Made by a program: the position numbers and the translations under genes
Part shown: piece by piece, positions 7,486 through 16,556 of the stretch
Numbering within the stretch: the first letter of the stretch is position 1
Layout: each line of letters opens with the position of its first letter
Notes under the pieces: generated by a model
What the model saw: only the letters and a program-made list of their open reading frames with translations
Told to the model about the DNA's origin: nothing
Database searches by the model: none
Assembly: GCA_002502855.1 (NCBI GenBank)
Contig: DAQK01000033.1
Coordinates: 1-64,000 of the forward strand
Source of the DNA: Methanobacterium sp. UBA279
GTDB lineage: Archaea > Methanobacteriota > Methanobacteria > Methanobacteriales > Methanobacteriaceae
Length of the DNA: 64,000 nt
Direction of reading: 5' to 3'

Positions 7486-10110
7486 TTAACTGGTTTTAAA
7501 TTTAAGTGTGTAAGCTGAAGCTAAACTGTTACCAGCAGCATCTTTAACTGCTCCCGCTGGCAGATAAATCTGATAGGTATTTTTACTCAATCGACTGGAC
7601 ACCATTTTAATGGTTAAGGTCTTACCACTTATGCTTTTAGTAATGGATACCAATTTACCAGTGGATAAATTTTTCATGTAGATCCCAGAGTAATTGGGCC
7701 CTGCTTTAATGTTTTCGCTGAAGGTTATGGTTATTGGTGCGGTTAATGAGAAATTGACGGCGTTGTTTACTGGATTGGTTTTAGTCACCTTTGGAGGGGT
7801 GGTATCTGCGGACTTAGCCACGGTGGTGAATTTATAGGTATATGATTTAGCCAGGTTGTTTCCAGTTGTGTCTTTAACCGCCCCTGCGGGTAGATAGACC
7901 TGGTATGGTGTGTTGTACAGTTTATTGGTGGTTTGTTTGATGGTCAGGGTGTTTCCGCTTATGGTTTTAGTTATGGCTACTTTTACTCCTGATATGGTGT
8001 TTTTAACGTAGATCCCAGAGTAATTGGGCCCTGCTTTAATGTTTTCGCTGAAGGTTATGGTTATTGGTGCGGTTAATGAGAAATTGACGGCGTTGTTTAC
8101 TGGATTGGTCTTGGTCACAGTTGGCGGTATTGTCACACTGAATATGCAGCTTTTAAGTGCCAGTGGGTTACCTGCCAGGTCAGTTACAGAGCCGGTGTGT
8201 AATATTAGAGTGTATTTGGATTCAGCCAGGGCACTGGTAGGGGTGATGGTCAATACTTTACCATTGATGGAATTGGTGAAGGGCACGTCTTTACCCGCGC
8301 TTTTAAGTTCTATCCAATCGGTGCCTTTTTGGATGTTTTCTGAGAATGTAACTTTAATTACCTTATTTGAGGGCACGTTTATTGCCTTGTTTTGGGGGTC
8401 TGTACTGGTTATAGTGGGTGGGGTGGTGTCCACGGTGAAGGTGAAGCTTTTAAGTGCCAGTGGGTTACCTGCCAGGTCAGTTACAGAGCCGGTGTGTAAT
8501 ATCACTGTATATTTGGATTGAATAAGATTGTTAGTGGGTTTAATAGTTAAAACATTTCCACTGATGGAGCAGGTGAAGTTTATGGCGTTACTTCCGCTTT
8601 TAAGTTCTATCCAATCGGTACCTTTTTGGATGTTTTCGGTGAAAGTTACCTTAATTTCTCCGTTGGTCTGCTTGATTACTGAGTTGGTGGTGGGGTTGGT
8701 TTCGGTCACCGTTGGGGGGATGGTGTCGTTTAATGAAAAAGAATCGGGTAGAATGTTGTTCACTTTGTAATAATCCAGTACGTTACTGAAAATTTCAAAT
8801 AAATCTTTATAAGGGATATTTCCCAGGCTACTACCTGAAAAATTGGGAGCCCGCCCGTAAGCATTCACAAAATTCAAAACACGTGTAGCTATGTTTATAT
8901 ATTCATTTTTAAGTATAGTACCATTCAATACACTTACAGAGGGATTGGACGGATTATTATAATCTATTACTCCGATAGGACCTGTATCATTGTTATAAAT
9001 ATATAATAAGCCTTGTGATAGGAGAGATAAGAAGTTGGGCATATCCACTTCCTCTGTACCAATGTAAACTGTAGATGGAAGTTCTCCATGTTCAGCTATG
9101 TAGTTTTTAACCCAGGTTGCGGAGTCTAAAATATCATTAATATTCGTGTAACTGTAGGGTATCTCTTCAAATTCATCGGTTAAACCGTACCTGAATAACA
9201 TGTAACCAGATGAACCATTATCTAAAGCGGCCTGTATATCACCATCTAGTTCACTGGATGGAAGGGGAATAGCGTATGTGTCCGACATATAAGTCTGTAA
9301 ACCAGCCACGACCGGCGTACCATTAGCTGCTTTAACAATATAATCGGTGACGTATGCTATCCAAGTAGTATTTTTCCCATAATTGCCTTTATAAATCATT
9401 GGTACCATGAAATCTAAATAAGGAGCCAGTTGGGTATAATTTTGACCATAATAATATCCATTTACACTAGTTTCTGGCATTAAAGCAGCAGATAAGAGTA
9501 TATATGGTTTATTGGGAGTGTCTTGATTGTTTATTAATTGAATCTCATTGTAGATATTCTGTACAAAGGAAGTAACATGTGTGGTTCCATTATATCGATA
9601 TGCTTCATTGCCCGGAGTTCCAGAATATCTCGCATAGTCCAGATGGATTCCATTCACGTTATAATTAGTGGCAATGTTAATAATGGAATTGGTTAATTCA
9701 TTCACCACGGTCTCATTACCAGGATCGGTCCAGCTAGTTCCATTATGAAAACAGGTCATCCATGCATGTACCCTGATTCCAGAGTTGTTAAATTTAGTTA
9801 TAAAACCTTGGAGTGAACTAGGATTACTTTTACTGGTAGATATAAACACATCGGTAATTCCCTCATCTTGTAGTGAAGTAACATTGATAGTGTTTAATGG
9901 AGTTGATGTGGGGTTTATCCAGTACCCCTGGACATTTAAAGTGTCAGATGCCCCTTCGGATTGTGATGAAGTCTGGCTACTTTGATAATTCAAAGATGCG
10001 TTTCTTTCTATAGTGGAGGAGTTACCTTCACCGGCAGCCATGGCTGTTCCACTGCAGATTAGGATGAAAATAAATATGGCTGTCAGAGTTAGTATTGGGT
10101 TAATTTTCAC
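7486..10110 (-). CDS. Secreted glycosidase-like protein with pseudomurein-binding and Ig-like repeats
   Basis: The 874-aa product has a signal peptide (about 1-26). A TIM-barrel glycoside-hydrolase-like domain of the DUF4015/GH10-like type follows (about 58-330), with GIRVHAWMTCF, VNGIHLDYARYSG and DFMVPMIYKGNYG strands. Two pseudomurein-binding repeats come next (about 330-375 and 398-465). Four tandem Ig-like Big_5/SbsA domains (about 470-874) each begin PPTVTxTNP or similar and end in an AGNxLA-type loop. It is probably a wall-bound enzyme acting on pseudomurein glycan or another surface polysaccharide. The start is GTG with a GGAGATG site. Parts of the Ig repeats are identical at DNA level, which points to recent internal duplication or conversion. 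Confidence 0.8.
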   Translation of the reverse strand: MKINPILTLTAIFIFILICSGTAMAAGEGNSSTIERNASLNYQSSQTSSQSEGASDTLNVQGYWINPTSTPLNTINVTSLQDEGITDVFISTSKSNPSSLQGFITKFNNSGIRVHAWMTCFHNGTSWTDPGNETVVNELTNSIINIATNYNVNGIHLDYARYSGTPGNEAYRYNGTTHVTSFVQNIYNEIQLINNQDTPNKPYILLSAALMPETSVNGYYYGQNYTQLAPYLDFMVPMIYKGNYGKNTTWIAYVTDYIVKAANGTPVVAGLQTYMSDTYAIPLPSSELDGDIQAALDNGSSGYMLFRYGLTDEFEEIPYSYTNINDILDSATWVKNYIAEHGELPSTVYIGTEEVDMPNFLSLLSQGLLYIYNNDTGPIGVIDYNNPSNPSVSVLNGTILKNEYINIATRVLNFVNAYGRAPNFSGSSLGNIPYKDLFEIFSNVLDYYKVNNILPDSFSLNDTIPPTVTETNPTTNSVIKQTNGEIKVTFTENIQKGTDWIELKSGSNAINFTCSISGNVLTIKPTNNLIQSKYTVILHTGSVTDLAGNPLALKSFTFTVDTTPPTITSTDPQNKAINVPSNKVIKVTFSENIQKGTDWIELKSAGKDVPFTNSINGKVLTITPTSALAESKYTLILHTGSVTDLAGNPLALKSCIFSVTIPPTVTKTNPVNNAVNFSLTAPITITFSENIKAGPNYSGIYVKNTISGVKVAITKTISGNTLTIKQTTNKLYNTPYQVYLPAGAVKDTTGNNLAKSYTYKFTTVAKSADTTPPKVTKTNPVNNAVNFSLTAPITITFSENIKAGPNYSGIYMKNLSTGKLVSITKSISGKTLTIKMVSSRLSKNTYQIYLPAGAVKDAAGNSLASAYTLKFKTS
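7678..8109. repeat. 102-bp perfect direct repeat inside the Ig-like domain region
   Basis: Positions 7678-7779 and 8008-8109 are identical over 102 bp, 330 bp apart. They encode the same segment of the third and fourth Ig-like domains. Flanking parts of the two domains have diverged, so the identity looks like a recent gene-conversion patch rather than simple descent. Confidence 0.85.
8149..8502. repeat. 57-bp perfect direct repeat inside the Ig-like domain region
   Basis: Positions 8149-8205 and 8446-8502 are identical, 297 bp apart, in the first and second Ig-like domains (segment around HTGSVTDLAGNPLALKS). The 297-bp period differs from the 330-bp period of the other pair, so the four domains are two sub-families of two. 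Confidence 0.85.
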
Positions 10111-10239
10111 TTTTTACATCTCCATTTAAGTTTAATACCAGTGATAATCAATTTAAATTTCACAAGGTAATAAATGTATCCCTTAGTTAATTATTTCAAA
10201 ATCACAGAATTATCCTAACCATAAGGGCAAATGGTGGCG

Positions 10240-10680
10240 TTAAATCACCTTAAAATCAATCAACTCACCAAAGCTGTTATAAGCGGATATACTATCCAGA
10301 GTATAAGGTTGGGCTATGATGAGGTGGAATAAGCCATTTTTAGAAAAAAAATGCAGGTCTGCATCAGAGGGGCTGCCATCGTATCCCGGATGGCTGTGCA
10401 CCGAACCAATTCCTTCATCCACCAGGGACCTCATGAATATATTCATCACCGCTCCCTTATCTGAGGTCTCCCCCGGGAGGAAAAGGAGCCCGTCGATATG
10501 CAGAACACCACCAGTAATCTTTCCCTCAAGCAGGGCTGCAAATTCATTGGGATAGGTTTCCTGGGCGATCTGTAGGATTTCATCCACCACTTCCCGGTCG
10601 ATATTCACTTTGTGGTATATTTTTTTATCTGTTCCCAGGAGGTAACTCATCAACCTTTGAAATATGTTTGGTTTTTCCAT
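10240..10680 (-). CDS. JAMM/MPN+ domain metalloprotease-like protein
   Basis: The 146-aa product carries a complete JAMM motif: Glu46 (YPNEFAALLEG), His95 and His97 (VHSHPG), Ser105 and Asp108 (SPSDAD). JAMM enzymes are zinc isopeptidases. Archaeal members are thought to remove ubiquitin-like SAMP modifiers or to process sulfur-carrier proteins; which applies here cannot be told from sequence. There is no signal peptide, so it is cytoplasmic. It lies immediately downstream of thg1 on the same strand, with a 76-bp gap. Confidence 0.88.
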   Translation of the reverse strand: MEKPNIFQRLMSYLLGTDKKIYHKVNIDREVVDEILQIAQETYPNEFAALLEGKITGGVLHIDGLLFLPGETSDKGAVMNIFMRSLVDEGIGSVHSHPGYDGSPSDADLHFFSKNGLFHLIIAQPYTLDSISAYNSFGELIDFKVI

Positions 10681-10756
10681 TTTAATCAGTGTATTGTGGA
10701 TTTTAAATTTTTAATTCAACCGTAGGTTTTAATCTAATGTTAGGGGGGGTAAATTA

Positions 10757-11509
10757 TCATTCAGTAATTATATCCTTGGAGAGGAAAAATTCCCGGTTAA
10801 ATTGGGCTAATTCCCAGTCAACATAGGGCTTCCACCTGTGGGAAACTATTTTTTCCTGTTTTACAGGGTTATAACCTTCTACGATGACTTTTTCCCGGTA
10901 AATTGCCACTCCTCTTCTCTGCCAGAGAGGAATGTTCATGATATTTATATTCCTATCAAATAGTAGGTCATGTAGTTCCTGTTTCTTCTTCCCCTTCAAA
11001 AACAGGGCGGCCTCTTTCTTACCATATTCTTCAAGGAGTGTCCAGTAGGCGTAACCGTTTAAACAGTTCCTCCAGGCCTCATCCTGCCTGTCTTTAAAGT
11101 ATTCTACCATCCCATCAGTATTTAGGGGGATTACCCGGGAGTCGAAACTTATGGATTTAAAGGTAGTAGACAAGAGCTTTGAAAATCTATCACTTTGAAA
11201 GATCTGCCTGGTAAATGATCCAGCAAAAAAACTGGCGAAAACTGAATTTAGTTTCTCTAAACGTCCTGAGAATGGTACATCGTCCAACAGGATATTTATT
11301 TCATCGGAGAAGGTGTACATGAAGCAGGGTGAAAATTCCTGGAAAAAATCCTGACAGGTAGCCACCATAATCCCTACAAAATCCAGGTCGTAGGGCTTTT
11401 CCAACTCCAATCTAGGGGCCAGTTTAGAAAAATTCCTCCCATCAACTCGAACGATTATATTAGAACCGCAGGGAACCCTCAAATCAGAATATATCTCACA
11501 ATCTTTCAT
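10757..11509 (-). CDS. thg1: tRNA(His) guanylyltransferase family (Thg1)
   Basis: Thg1 proteins add nucleotides in the 3'-to-5' direction to tRNA 5' ends; archaeal members do so in a template-dependent way and can repair truncated tRNAs. The 250-aa sequence has the palm-domain metal ligands Asp23 (IIVRVDGRNFSKL) and Asp69 (TFSDEINILL) and the conserved FDSRV segment (about residue 120). Its C-terminal half, with WRNCLNGYAYWTL and IPLWQRRGVAIYRE, is typical of the family. It is followed on the same strand by the JAMM gene. Confidence 0.93.
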   Translation of the reverse strand: MKDCEIYSDLRVPCGSNIIVRVDGRNFSKLAPRLELEKPYDLDFVGIMVATCQDFFQEFSPCFMYTFSDEINILLDDVPFSGRLEKLNSVFASFFAGSFTRQIFQSDRFSKLLSTTFKSISFDSRVIPLNTDGMVEYFKDRQDEAWRNCLNGYAYWTLLEEYGKKEAALFLKGKKKQELHDLLFDRNINIMNIPLWQRRGVAIYREKVIVEGYNPVKQEKIVSHRWKPYVDWELAQFNREFFLSKDIITE

Positions 11510-11700
11510 ACTATCTAAATAAATTCCTTTTAGGATAACAATAACTCTATGCTAACTACAATCTGGTCAAGATTGAACAAACCTTATTATTCTAACTTAC
11601 TAGTTTCTCTGATAATAAAATAAGTTCATCTATAGTTTTATCTTTTTAGCAATGGGCTATTAAAAAAATTCCAGATTAATGGGTTAAAAAAAAATTTTTT

Positions 11701-12465
11701 TCAGGTGCCAATTTGCAGATTCTCATTTAAACTTTTAAGAAGCTTAATAGCAGAATAAGCAGCTAATACACTTGTTTTAGGATTTATACTGCACCGCATG
11801 TTATGGGTGGTTGTTTTAAGCTCGCCGAAATCACCTATCATATGGACTTCGTGGCTGTTTCGGTCCACGCTGGGGTCGGCTATGATCTTCACGTCCACTT
11901 CCTTACCGCAGGCGATGCTTAATGTGGCGGCCACGTTGATGTTCATGGGGAATTTTTCCACGGCATCCCTGGCTTTACCCTCATAGAGCACTGTTTCAGT
12001 GTCTGCAGAGATGCCCAATGATTTTGGTGGTTTGCGGGTGGTGAGGCTCACCTTCTGGATTTTCCCTATTGACGCTGCTTTAACACCGTCCAAGCCCACA
12101 ATAGCACCGGATGGTACGTGTATCCTGGAGTTGTTTTCTTCGGCGATGGTTTTAAGATTATTCCTGAGTTCAGGGTCCAGTAATGCCCCGACGCTCATGA
12201 CGATAACGTCTTTTCCTGCTTCAAGGATCTGGGGGACGTGTTCCCGGACGGCCTGGGGTGATGCGGTTTCAATTACCAGGTCCACATTGGCGAGCAGGTC
12301 TTCTAGGTTCAAAACAACTATCCCGTCTACCTGGGAGGCCAGATTCTCTGCCCTCTCCATGTCACGGTCATAAAAAAATTCGAGGTCGACGCCGAGTTTG
12401 CCTTCAGCTTGAAAATTAGTGATTATATTAGCTATGGCGCCGCAACCTAATATTCCCACTTTCAA
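11701..12465 (-). CDS. nadX: L-aspartate dehydrogenase
   Basis: NadX oxidises L-aspartate to iminoaspartate for NAD synthesis, replacing L-aspartate oxidase in many archaea. The 254-aa product begins with a Rossmann motif, GILGCGAIANII, and contains the family segments MSVGALLDPELR, IHVPSGAIVGLDGVKAAS and PMNINVAATLSIACG. The C-terminal half includes NSHEVHMIGDFGEL with the likely catalytic His. The start is TTG at 12465, with an AGGAAGA site that overlaps the stop codon of the PRC-barrel gene only 12 bp upstream. The two are therefore translationally coupled. Confidence 0.92.
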   Translation of the reverse strand: MKVGILGCGAIANIITNFQAEGKLGVDLEFFYDRDMERAENLASQVDGIVVLNLEDLLANVDLVIETASPQAVREHVPQILEAGKDVIVMSVGALLDPELRNNLKTIAEENNSRIHVPSGAIVGLDGVKAASIGKIQKVSLTTRKPPKSLGISADTETVLYEGKARDAVEKFPMNINVAATLSIACGKEVDVKIIADPSVDRNSHEVHMIGDFGELKTTTHNMRCSINPKTSVLAAYSAIKLLKSLNENLQIGT

Positions 12466-12477
12466 TTTAAAATCTTC

Positions 12478-12813
12478 CTATTGGGATGTTGGTACTGTAG
12501 GGACTGTTTCAGAAGCTAATTCCGGACTGATGAGTAGGATGTCACCCACTGCCTGGACTCTTTCATAAGGAATTTCTATACTTCCCTCTTCCTGTAGAGG
12601 TCTTATTTCATCTCTTTCAGATGGAACGATGTTTATGGTTGTTTTAATTACGTCCCTTATGCCCACATTTTTCTTATCCGGATTCATGGTCACAGCCTTT
12701 AAGGTGGATACCCTACCTTTTTTGATGTTTAAAACTACGTCCTGAATTCGTCCTACATACTTACCCCTGGTTGTGTACACGTCTAAATTATACAATCCTG
12801 ATAATTCTACCAT
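12478..12813 (-). CDS. PRC-barrel domain protein
   Basis: The 111-aa product is a single PRC-barrel (about residues 1-100), with the characteristic LDVYTTRGKYVGRIQDVVLNIKKGRVSTLKA opening strands in segments. Methanogens carry several small PRC-barrel proteins of unknown role; proposed roles include RNA metabolism and cell division. It is the promoter-proximal gene of a two-gene unit with nadX and is divergent from arginine deiminase. Confidence 0.85.
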   Translation of the reverse strand: MVELSGLYNLDVYTTRGKYVGRIQDVVLNIKKGRVSTLKAVTMNPDKKNVGIRDVIKTTINIVPSERDEIRPLQEEGSIEIPYERVQAVGDILLISPELASETVPTVPTSQ

Positions 12814-13130
12814 TCAACCACCTTTCGACTCAATTGTTTTGTATTTTTCTATCTTCTCCTTTAAGAAGATTGCCCCTCAAATGCCTTATTTCTGGAACAT
12901 TCTTTGAATCATTTGAAATACTATAGTATTTGTTTATTAATCTCCTATACTTAAACTTTACCACTTGAAAATGCTGGGAATGGGGTTTTATGATGATTTA
13001 AGGAAAAAATTTTCCAAAAACATGATCCTAATCGAAATTTAAATCCTTTTTAAAATCCAAATGAAATATCATTTACCGAATTAGTGATATTTCAAATTTC
13101 CCCATAAAAAAAACTCAAGGTACAAATTAA
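12814..13130. promoter_or_regulatory. Divergent intergenic region with a 16-bp palindrome
   Basis: This is 317 bp of AT-rich non-coding DNA between the PRC-barrel/nadX unit and arcA. AAATACTATAGTATTT at 12916-12931 is a perfect palindrome and a good operator candidate. Its AGTATT half-site resembles the motif repeated upstream of the metal genes at 37-63 kb. No gene is seen here. Confidence 0.45.
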
Positions 13131-14429
13131 ATGACCACCAAAATTAAAGCGGAATGGGACCGTCTTAAAAAGGTAGCAGTCCACACGCCAGGGATGGAGA
13201 TGTTTTTCGGCCTCTTAGATCCCTTCGCATCCCTATATGAGCGGGCTTTCAGCCAGAGAGACGCAGTTAAGGAACATGAACTTCTACAATACACTTTAAA
13301 ACATGATTTCAAGATTAAGGTCCTCCCCCTAAAGGACACCATAGTAGGGATAGCCCTTAAAAAGCCCAGCATGAAAGCAAAACTCATAGAGCTGGCCAAG
13401 AAGTCCATACAGTTTACCGGGACAGAGGGGGAAGTGGAGCTGGCCTGCCAGGAGATGGATGCAAACAGTGATATACTCGACCCGGAGCACTACTTCAACA
13501 CCATCCTCCTTAATCCCTCCATAGAACTGGAGCCCCGGATGACCACCCGGATGATAAACCTGCACATCACCCAGAGGGAGCCCTTAAGCAACCTCTACTT
13601 CATGAAGGATCAGCAGATGGTGACTGATAAGGGTATGGTGCTCTCCCGGATGAGAAAACCCCAGAGGAAGAGGGAGCCGCAGCTTACGGGACTCCTATGG
13701 GAGTTGCTTAAAGAACCTCCCATATATGAGATACAGGAGCCGGGCACCTTTGAAGGGGGAGATTTCATGCCCCTGGATAGTTTTGCCCTCATTGGAGTGG
13801 GTGACCGCACCAACCTGTCCGGGGCAGAACAGATGATGGAAAACGGCCTGGGATTCGATGAGGTGGCCCTGGTTCACCAGCCCAGCCATCCACTGATACC
13901 GCCCGAGAAGAGGGATCCCATGCTGAACATGCACCTGGACAACTACTTCAACGTGGTCTCCCAGGGGGTGGCGGTGGGTTCAAAGCCACTCTTAGAAACA
14001 ACCCGGGTTGAAATCTACCAGAGTACCAGTGATGGCTACCAGAAATCTCCAGGGGAGACCAACCTATATGAATACATGGCATCCCGGGGATTTGACTTCA
14101 TAAACATCACCACCCTGGAACAGATGGCCTACGCTTCTAACCTACTTTGCATCCGGGACGGAACAGTCCTGGCAGTGGAAGTGGAGCGCATAGTAAAGGA
14201 TGTGGTAGGTAAACTCAGATTAAGGGCTAAGGCAGATCCAGAAGGATACAGTAAATTATATTCACAGGTTAAGAAAGATTACAGATATTTAAGGCAGGAA
14301 GGTCAATTCTTCCCCCATAAGAAGGAGATCTACCAGTACGATGTAGATGCTTATCCCCTGAATTTATCCAACCTCACAGGGGGATACGGTGGGGCCCACT
14401 GTATGACTTGCCCTTTGAAACGGATATGA
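13131..14429 (+). CDS. arcA: Arginine deiminase
   Basis: ArcA hydrolyses L-arginine to citrulline and ammonia. The 432-aa product has the guanidino-modifying-enzyme landmarks: the LKKVAVHTPGME opening, EGGD in PGTFEGGDFMPL, the HLDNYFN histidine/aspartate block, and Cys424 in GGYGGAHCMTCPL as nucleophile. It is followed 21 bp later by carbamate kinase. No ornithine carbamoyltransferase lies between them, unlike the bacterial arcABC order, so citrulline phosphorolysis would need an argF-type enzyme from elsewhere. The arrangement suggests arginine use for ammonia or ATP. Confidence 0.93.
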   Translation: MTTKIKAEWDRLKKVAVHTPGMEMFFGLLDPFASLYERAFSQRDAVKEHELLQYTLKHDFKIKVLPLKDTIVGIALKKPSMKAKLIELAKKSIQFTGTEGEVELACQEMDANSDILDPEHYFNTILLNPSIELEPRMTTRMINLHITQREPLSNLYFMKDQQMVTDKGMVLSRMRKPQRKREPQLTGLLWELLKEPPIYEIQEPGTFEGGDFMPLDSFALIGVGDRTNLSGAEQMMENGLGFDEVALVHQPSHPLIPPEKRDPMLNMHLDNYFNVVSQGVAVGSKPLLETTRVEIYQSTSDGYQKSPGETNLYEYMASRGFDFINITTLEQMAYASNLLCIRDGTVLAVEVERIVKDVVGKLRLRAKADPEGYSKLYSQVKKDYRYLRQEGQFFPHKKEIYQYDVDAYPLNLSNLTGGYGGAHCMTCPLKRI

Positions 14430-14450
14430 AACATAAAAAGGTATTGAACT

Positions 14451-15395
14451 ATGAAAACGCGTAACATGCTGGTATCCCTGGGCGGTAACGCCATACTCAA
14501 GCATACTGAGAAGGGAACTGCTAAGGAACAATTTGAAAATGTACGGAAGACCAGTGAATATATCGTGGAGTTAATTTCTGAAGGCTACCACATAGCTTTA
14601 ACCCATGGTAACGGTCCCCAAGTGGGTGATATCCTCCTGGCCTATGACTATGCCAAGGATTACCTGCCGCCTATGCCCTTGGATGTTTGCGGGGCCCAGT
14701 CTCAGGGTATGATCGGTTACATGTTCCAGCTCTCACTTAAGAACATCCTGAAGGAGTGGGGGATTGATAAATCGGTGGTGACCATCCTCACCCAGACCCT
14801 GGTCCACCCGGAAGACCCCCAGTTCGAAAACCCCTCCAAGCCAATCGGACCGTTCTACACCGCATTAGAGGCAGACCAGCTCCGGAGGGAGAAAAACTGG
14901 ACCATAGAAAATGACAGCGGGAAAGGATTCCGGAGATTAGTCCCTTCACCAATCCCCCTGGGATTTGTAGAGGAAGGATGTATTAAAACCTTATATGATT
15001 CTGGTGATCTGGTTATAGCCTCTGGTGGTGGAGGAATACCGGTCACCCTGACAGATGGGAGGTTGAAGGGCATAGAGTGTGTGATAGATAAGGATTACGC
15101 CGCATCTTTACTGGCCACACTCATAGAAGCGGAAATATTGCTGATCCTGACTGATGTGGAGAAGATCAGCCTGTACTATGGCACGCCACGTGAGGAGGGT
15201 CTGGATCATTTAAGCAAATCTGAGGCCCTTAAATATTTAGGGGAGGGTCATTTCCCACCGGGGAGTATGGGGCCCAAGGTAAAATCGGCCATAGACTTCC
15301 TGGACTATGGGGGTAAGAAGGTGGTGGTAACGTCTTTAGAATCAGCCCTCGATGCCTTGAAGGGAAATACAGGTACTACGATAGAGGATGATTGA
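14451..15395 (+). CDS. arcC: Carbamate kinase
   Basis: ArcC transfers phosphate between carbamoyl phosphate and ADP. The 314-aa product is a typical amino-acid-kinase-fold member of full length, with VSLGGNAIL at the N-terminus, THGNGPQVGD, the ASGGGGIPV loop, IDKDYAASLLA and the GSMGPKVKSAIDF C-terminal block. The start ATG has an AAGGTATTG site. It is in an operon with arcA, and a stem with a T-run follows the pair. Confidence 0.95.
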   Translation: MKTRNMLVSLGGNAILKHTEKGTAKEQFENVRKTSEYIVELISEGYHIALTHGNGPQVGDILLAYDYAKDYLPPMPLDVCGAQSQGMIGYMFQLSLKNILKEWGIDKSVVTILTQTLVHPEDPQFENPSKPIGPFYTALEADQLRREKNWTIENDSGKGFRRLVPSPIPLGFVEEGCIKTLYDSGDLVIASGGGGIPVTLTDGRLKGIECVIDKDYAASLLATLIEAEILLILTDVEKISLYYGTPREEGLDHLSKSEALKYLGEGHFPPGSMGPKVKSAIDFLDYGGKKVVVTSLESALDALKGNTGTTIEDD

Positions 15396-15485
15396 TTTGT
15401 TATTTTTAGTAGATGAATATTAAAAATTAAAAATCTTATAAAAAAATTCTTAGAATAAAAAAAAACAAAAAATAAAAAAAGAAAA

Positions 15486-15521
15486 TTAGATCAATCCGGA
15501 AATTCCAGGATTGCTAATTTT
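15486..15521. terminator. Bidirectional terminator hairpin
   Basis: TTAG-AT-CAATCC (15486-15497) pairs with GGATTG-CTAA (15508-15517), with T-runs on the plus-strand side and A-runs (T on the minus strand) on the other. It separates the convergent arcAC operon and the pseudomurein-binding gene, serving both. Confidence 0.6.
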
Positions 15522-16556
15522 TTAGCTTTTTGCTTGCGCGTAAACTAGTTTCGCCAGCGTACTTACCTTACTGTTGGTGTAACCTTCGTAGTACTGGTAT
15601 CCATGGCTTAGGAGATATTTATCTGGATTCGCCAGTCCTTTGAATGAGGCTGCACTGAAGTTGTCGTCATGGGCTCGTTCTAACCATTTTAAACCGGTTA
15701 TTTTCTTTGCCCCTTCGGTCCAGACGAAGAATACTTTCCTGTTACCCACTATATTTTTGTACCAGGCACTTCCGGTCTCTTTAATAGTAGCGGCACAGGC
15801 TCCTCCCATGATCTGTACAACCAATGCATTGGAAGGTACTTTATTGAATACTGCTATGTTGTTGGTTCCAGCACCCATATTGTAAGCTTTGAGTCCCAGT
15901 TTTTTAAGTTCATTTACCAGGATGTTGATTCTGTTGTTATCAACGGTTTTACTGTTTATATTATCTGATAATATGTAAACAGGTCTTAAACCAACACCTT
16001 CTGAACCTGCCGGTGCGGTTGTTTTACTGAGGGTACTCCATGGTTTTATTGATACTGTGTTGGGTAGTCGTTTGTTGGTTTTGTAGAAGTCAAGGACTTT
16101 TGAGTAGGAATATATCACGTTTTCGGGTCTCATAGTTCCCAGGGAAGTGGATACGAAGTTGGGTAATCTTCCGTTGGTGTTTATGAAAGTGTTGATTTTA
16201 TTTGCAACGGATATGTATTCCTTTTTAGATAAAGTCCCGGTTTTTACTTTTTCCACGGGTTTTGGTGCTTTTGCTACAGTTTTCACTGTCACTGCTTTGT
16301 CACTGTTTTTATTGATGTTTGTCGTAGTTGTGGTTAACAGTTGCAAGTATTGTGCTGATGTTACTTTTTTATTTGCTACAGTTACACTGTTTGGAACTGT
16401 TTTTTTAGTTTCAACGTAAGTTTTTACAGTACTTGTAGATTTAACAATAGAATTTTTATCTACAGAAGTAGTACTGGCAGCAGAAACGTCGCTTATATTA
16501 ACAAATAGCATTAATGCTACTAGCGTTATCCCTGCTAGAATTAATTTCCTATTAAT
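15522..16556 (-). CDS. Secreted pseudomurein-binding-repeat protein
   Basis: The product is about 344 aa. It has a signal peptide (NRKLILAGITLVALMLFVN, then an AAS region). Two pseudomurein-binding repeats follow: one opening VKTYVETKKTVPNSVTV, the other VANKINTFINTNGRLPNFV and ending near KRLPNTVSIKPWS. A C-terminal domain of about 165 residues starts RPVYILSDNINSKTVDNNRI. That last domain is common in Methanobacterium surface proteins and looks like a Rossmann-like hydrolase or binding fold; its activity is unknown. No ATG, GTG or TTG sits at the right place. GGAGGCGGT stands 7 nt before an ATT codon (16556), which is the best start. The only other choice is a GTG at 16634, which would put 26 unsuitable residues before the signal peptide. 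Confidence 0.75.
   Translation of the reverse strand: MNRKLILAGITLVALMLFVNISDVSAASTTSVDKNSIVKSTSTVKTYVETKKTVPNSVTVANKKVTSAQYLQLLTTTTTNINKNSDKAVTVKTVAKAPKPVEKVKTGTLSKKEYISVANKINTFINTNGRLPNFVSTSLGTMRPENVIYSYSKVLDFYKTNKRLPNTVSIKPWSTLSKTTAPAGSEGVGLRPVYILSDNINSKTVDNNRINILVNELKKLGLKAYNMGAGTNNIAVFNKVPSNALVVQIMGGACAATIKETGSAWYKNIVGNRKVFFVWTEGAKKITGLKWLERAHDDNFSAASFKGLANPDKYLLSHGYQYYEGYTNSKVSTLAKLVYAQAKS

Noticed and set aside
8024..8770. Long plus-strand reading frames inside the glycosidase-like gene
   Set aside because: They lie opposite the Ig-like repeats in a repeated sequence and lack ribosome binding sites; the minus-strand protein has clear domains.
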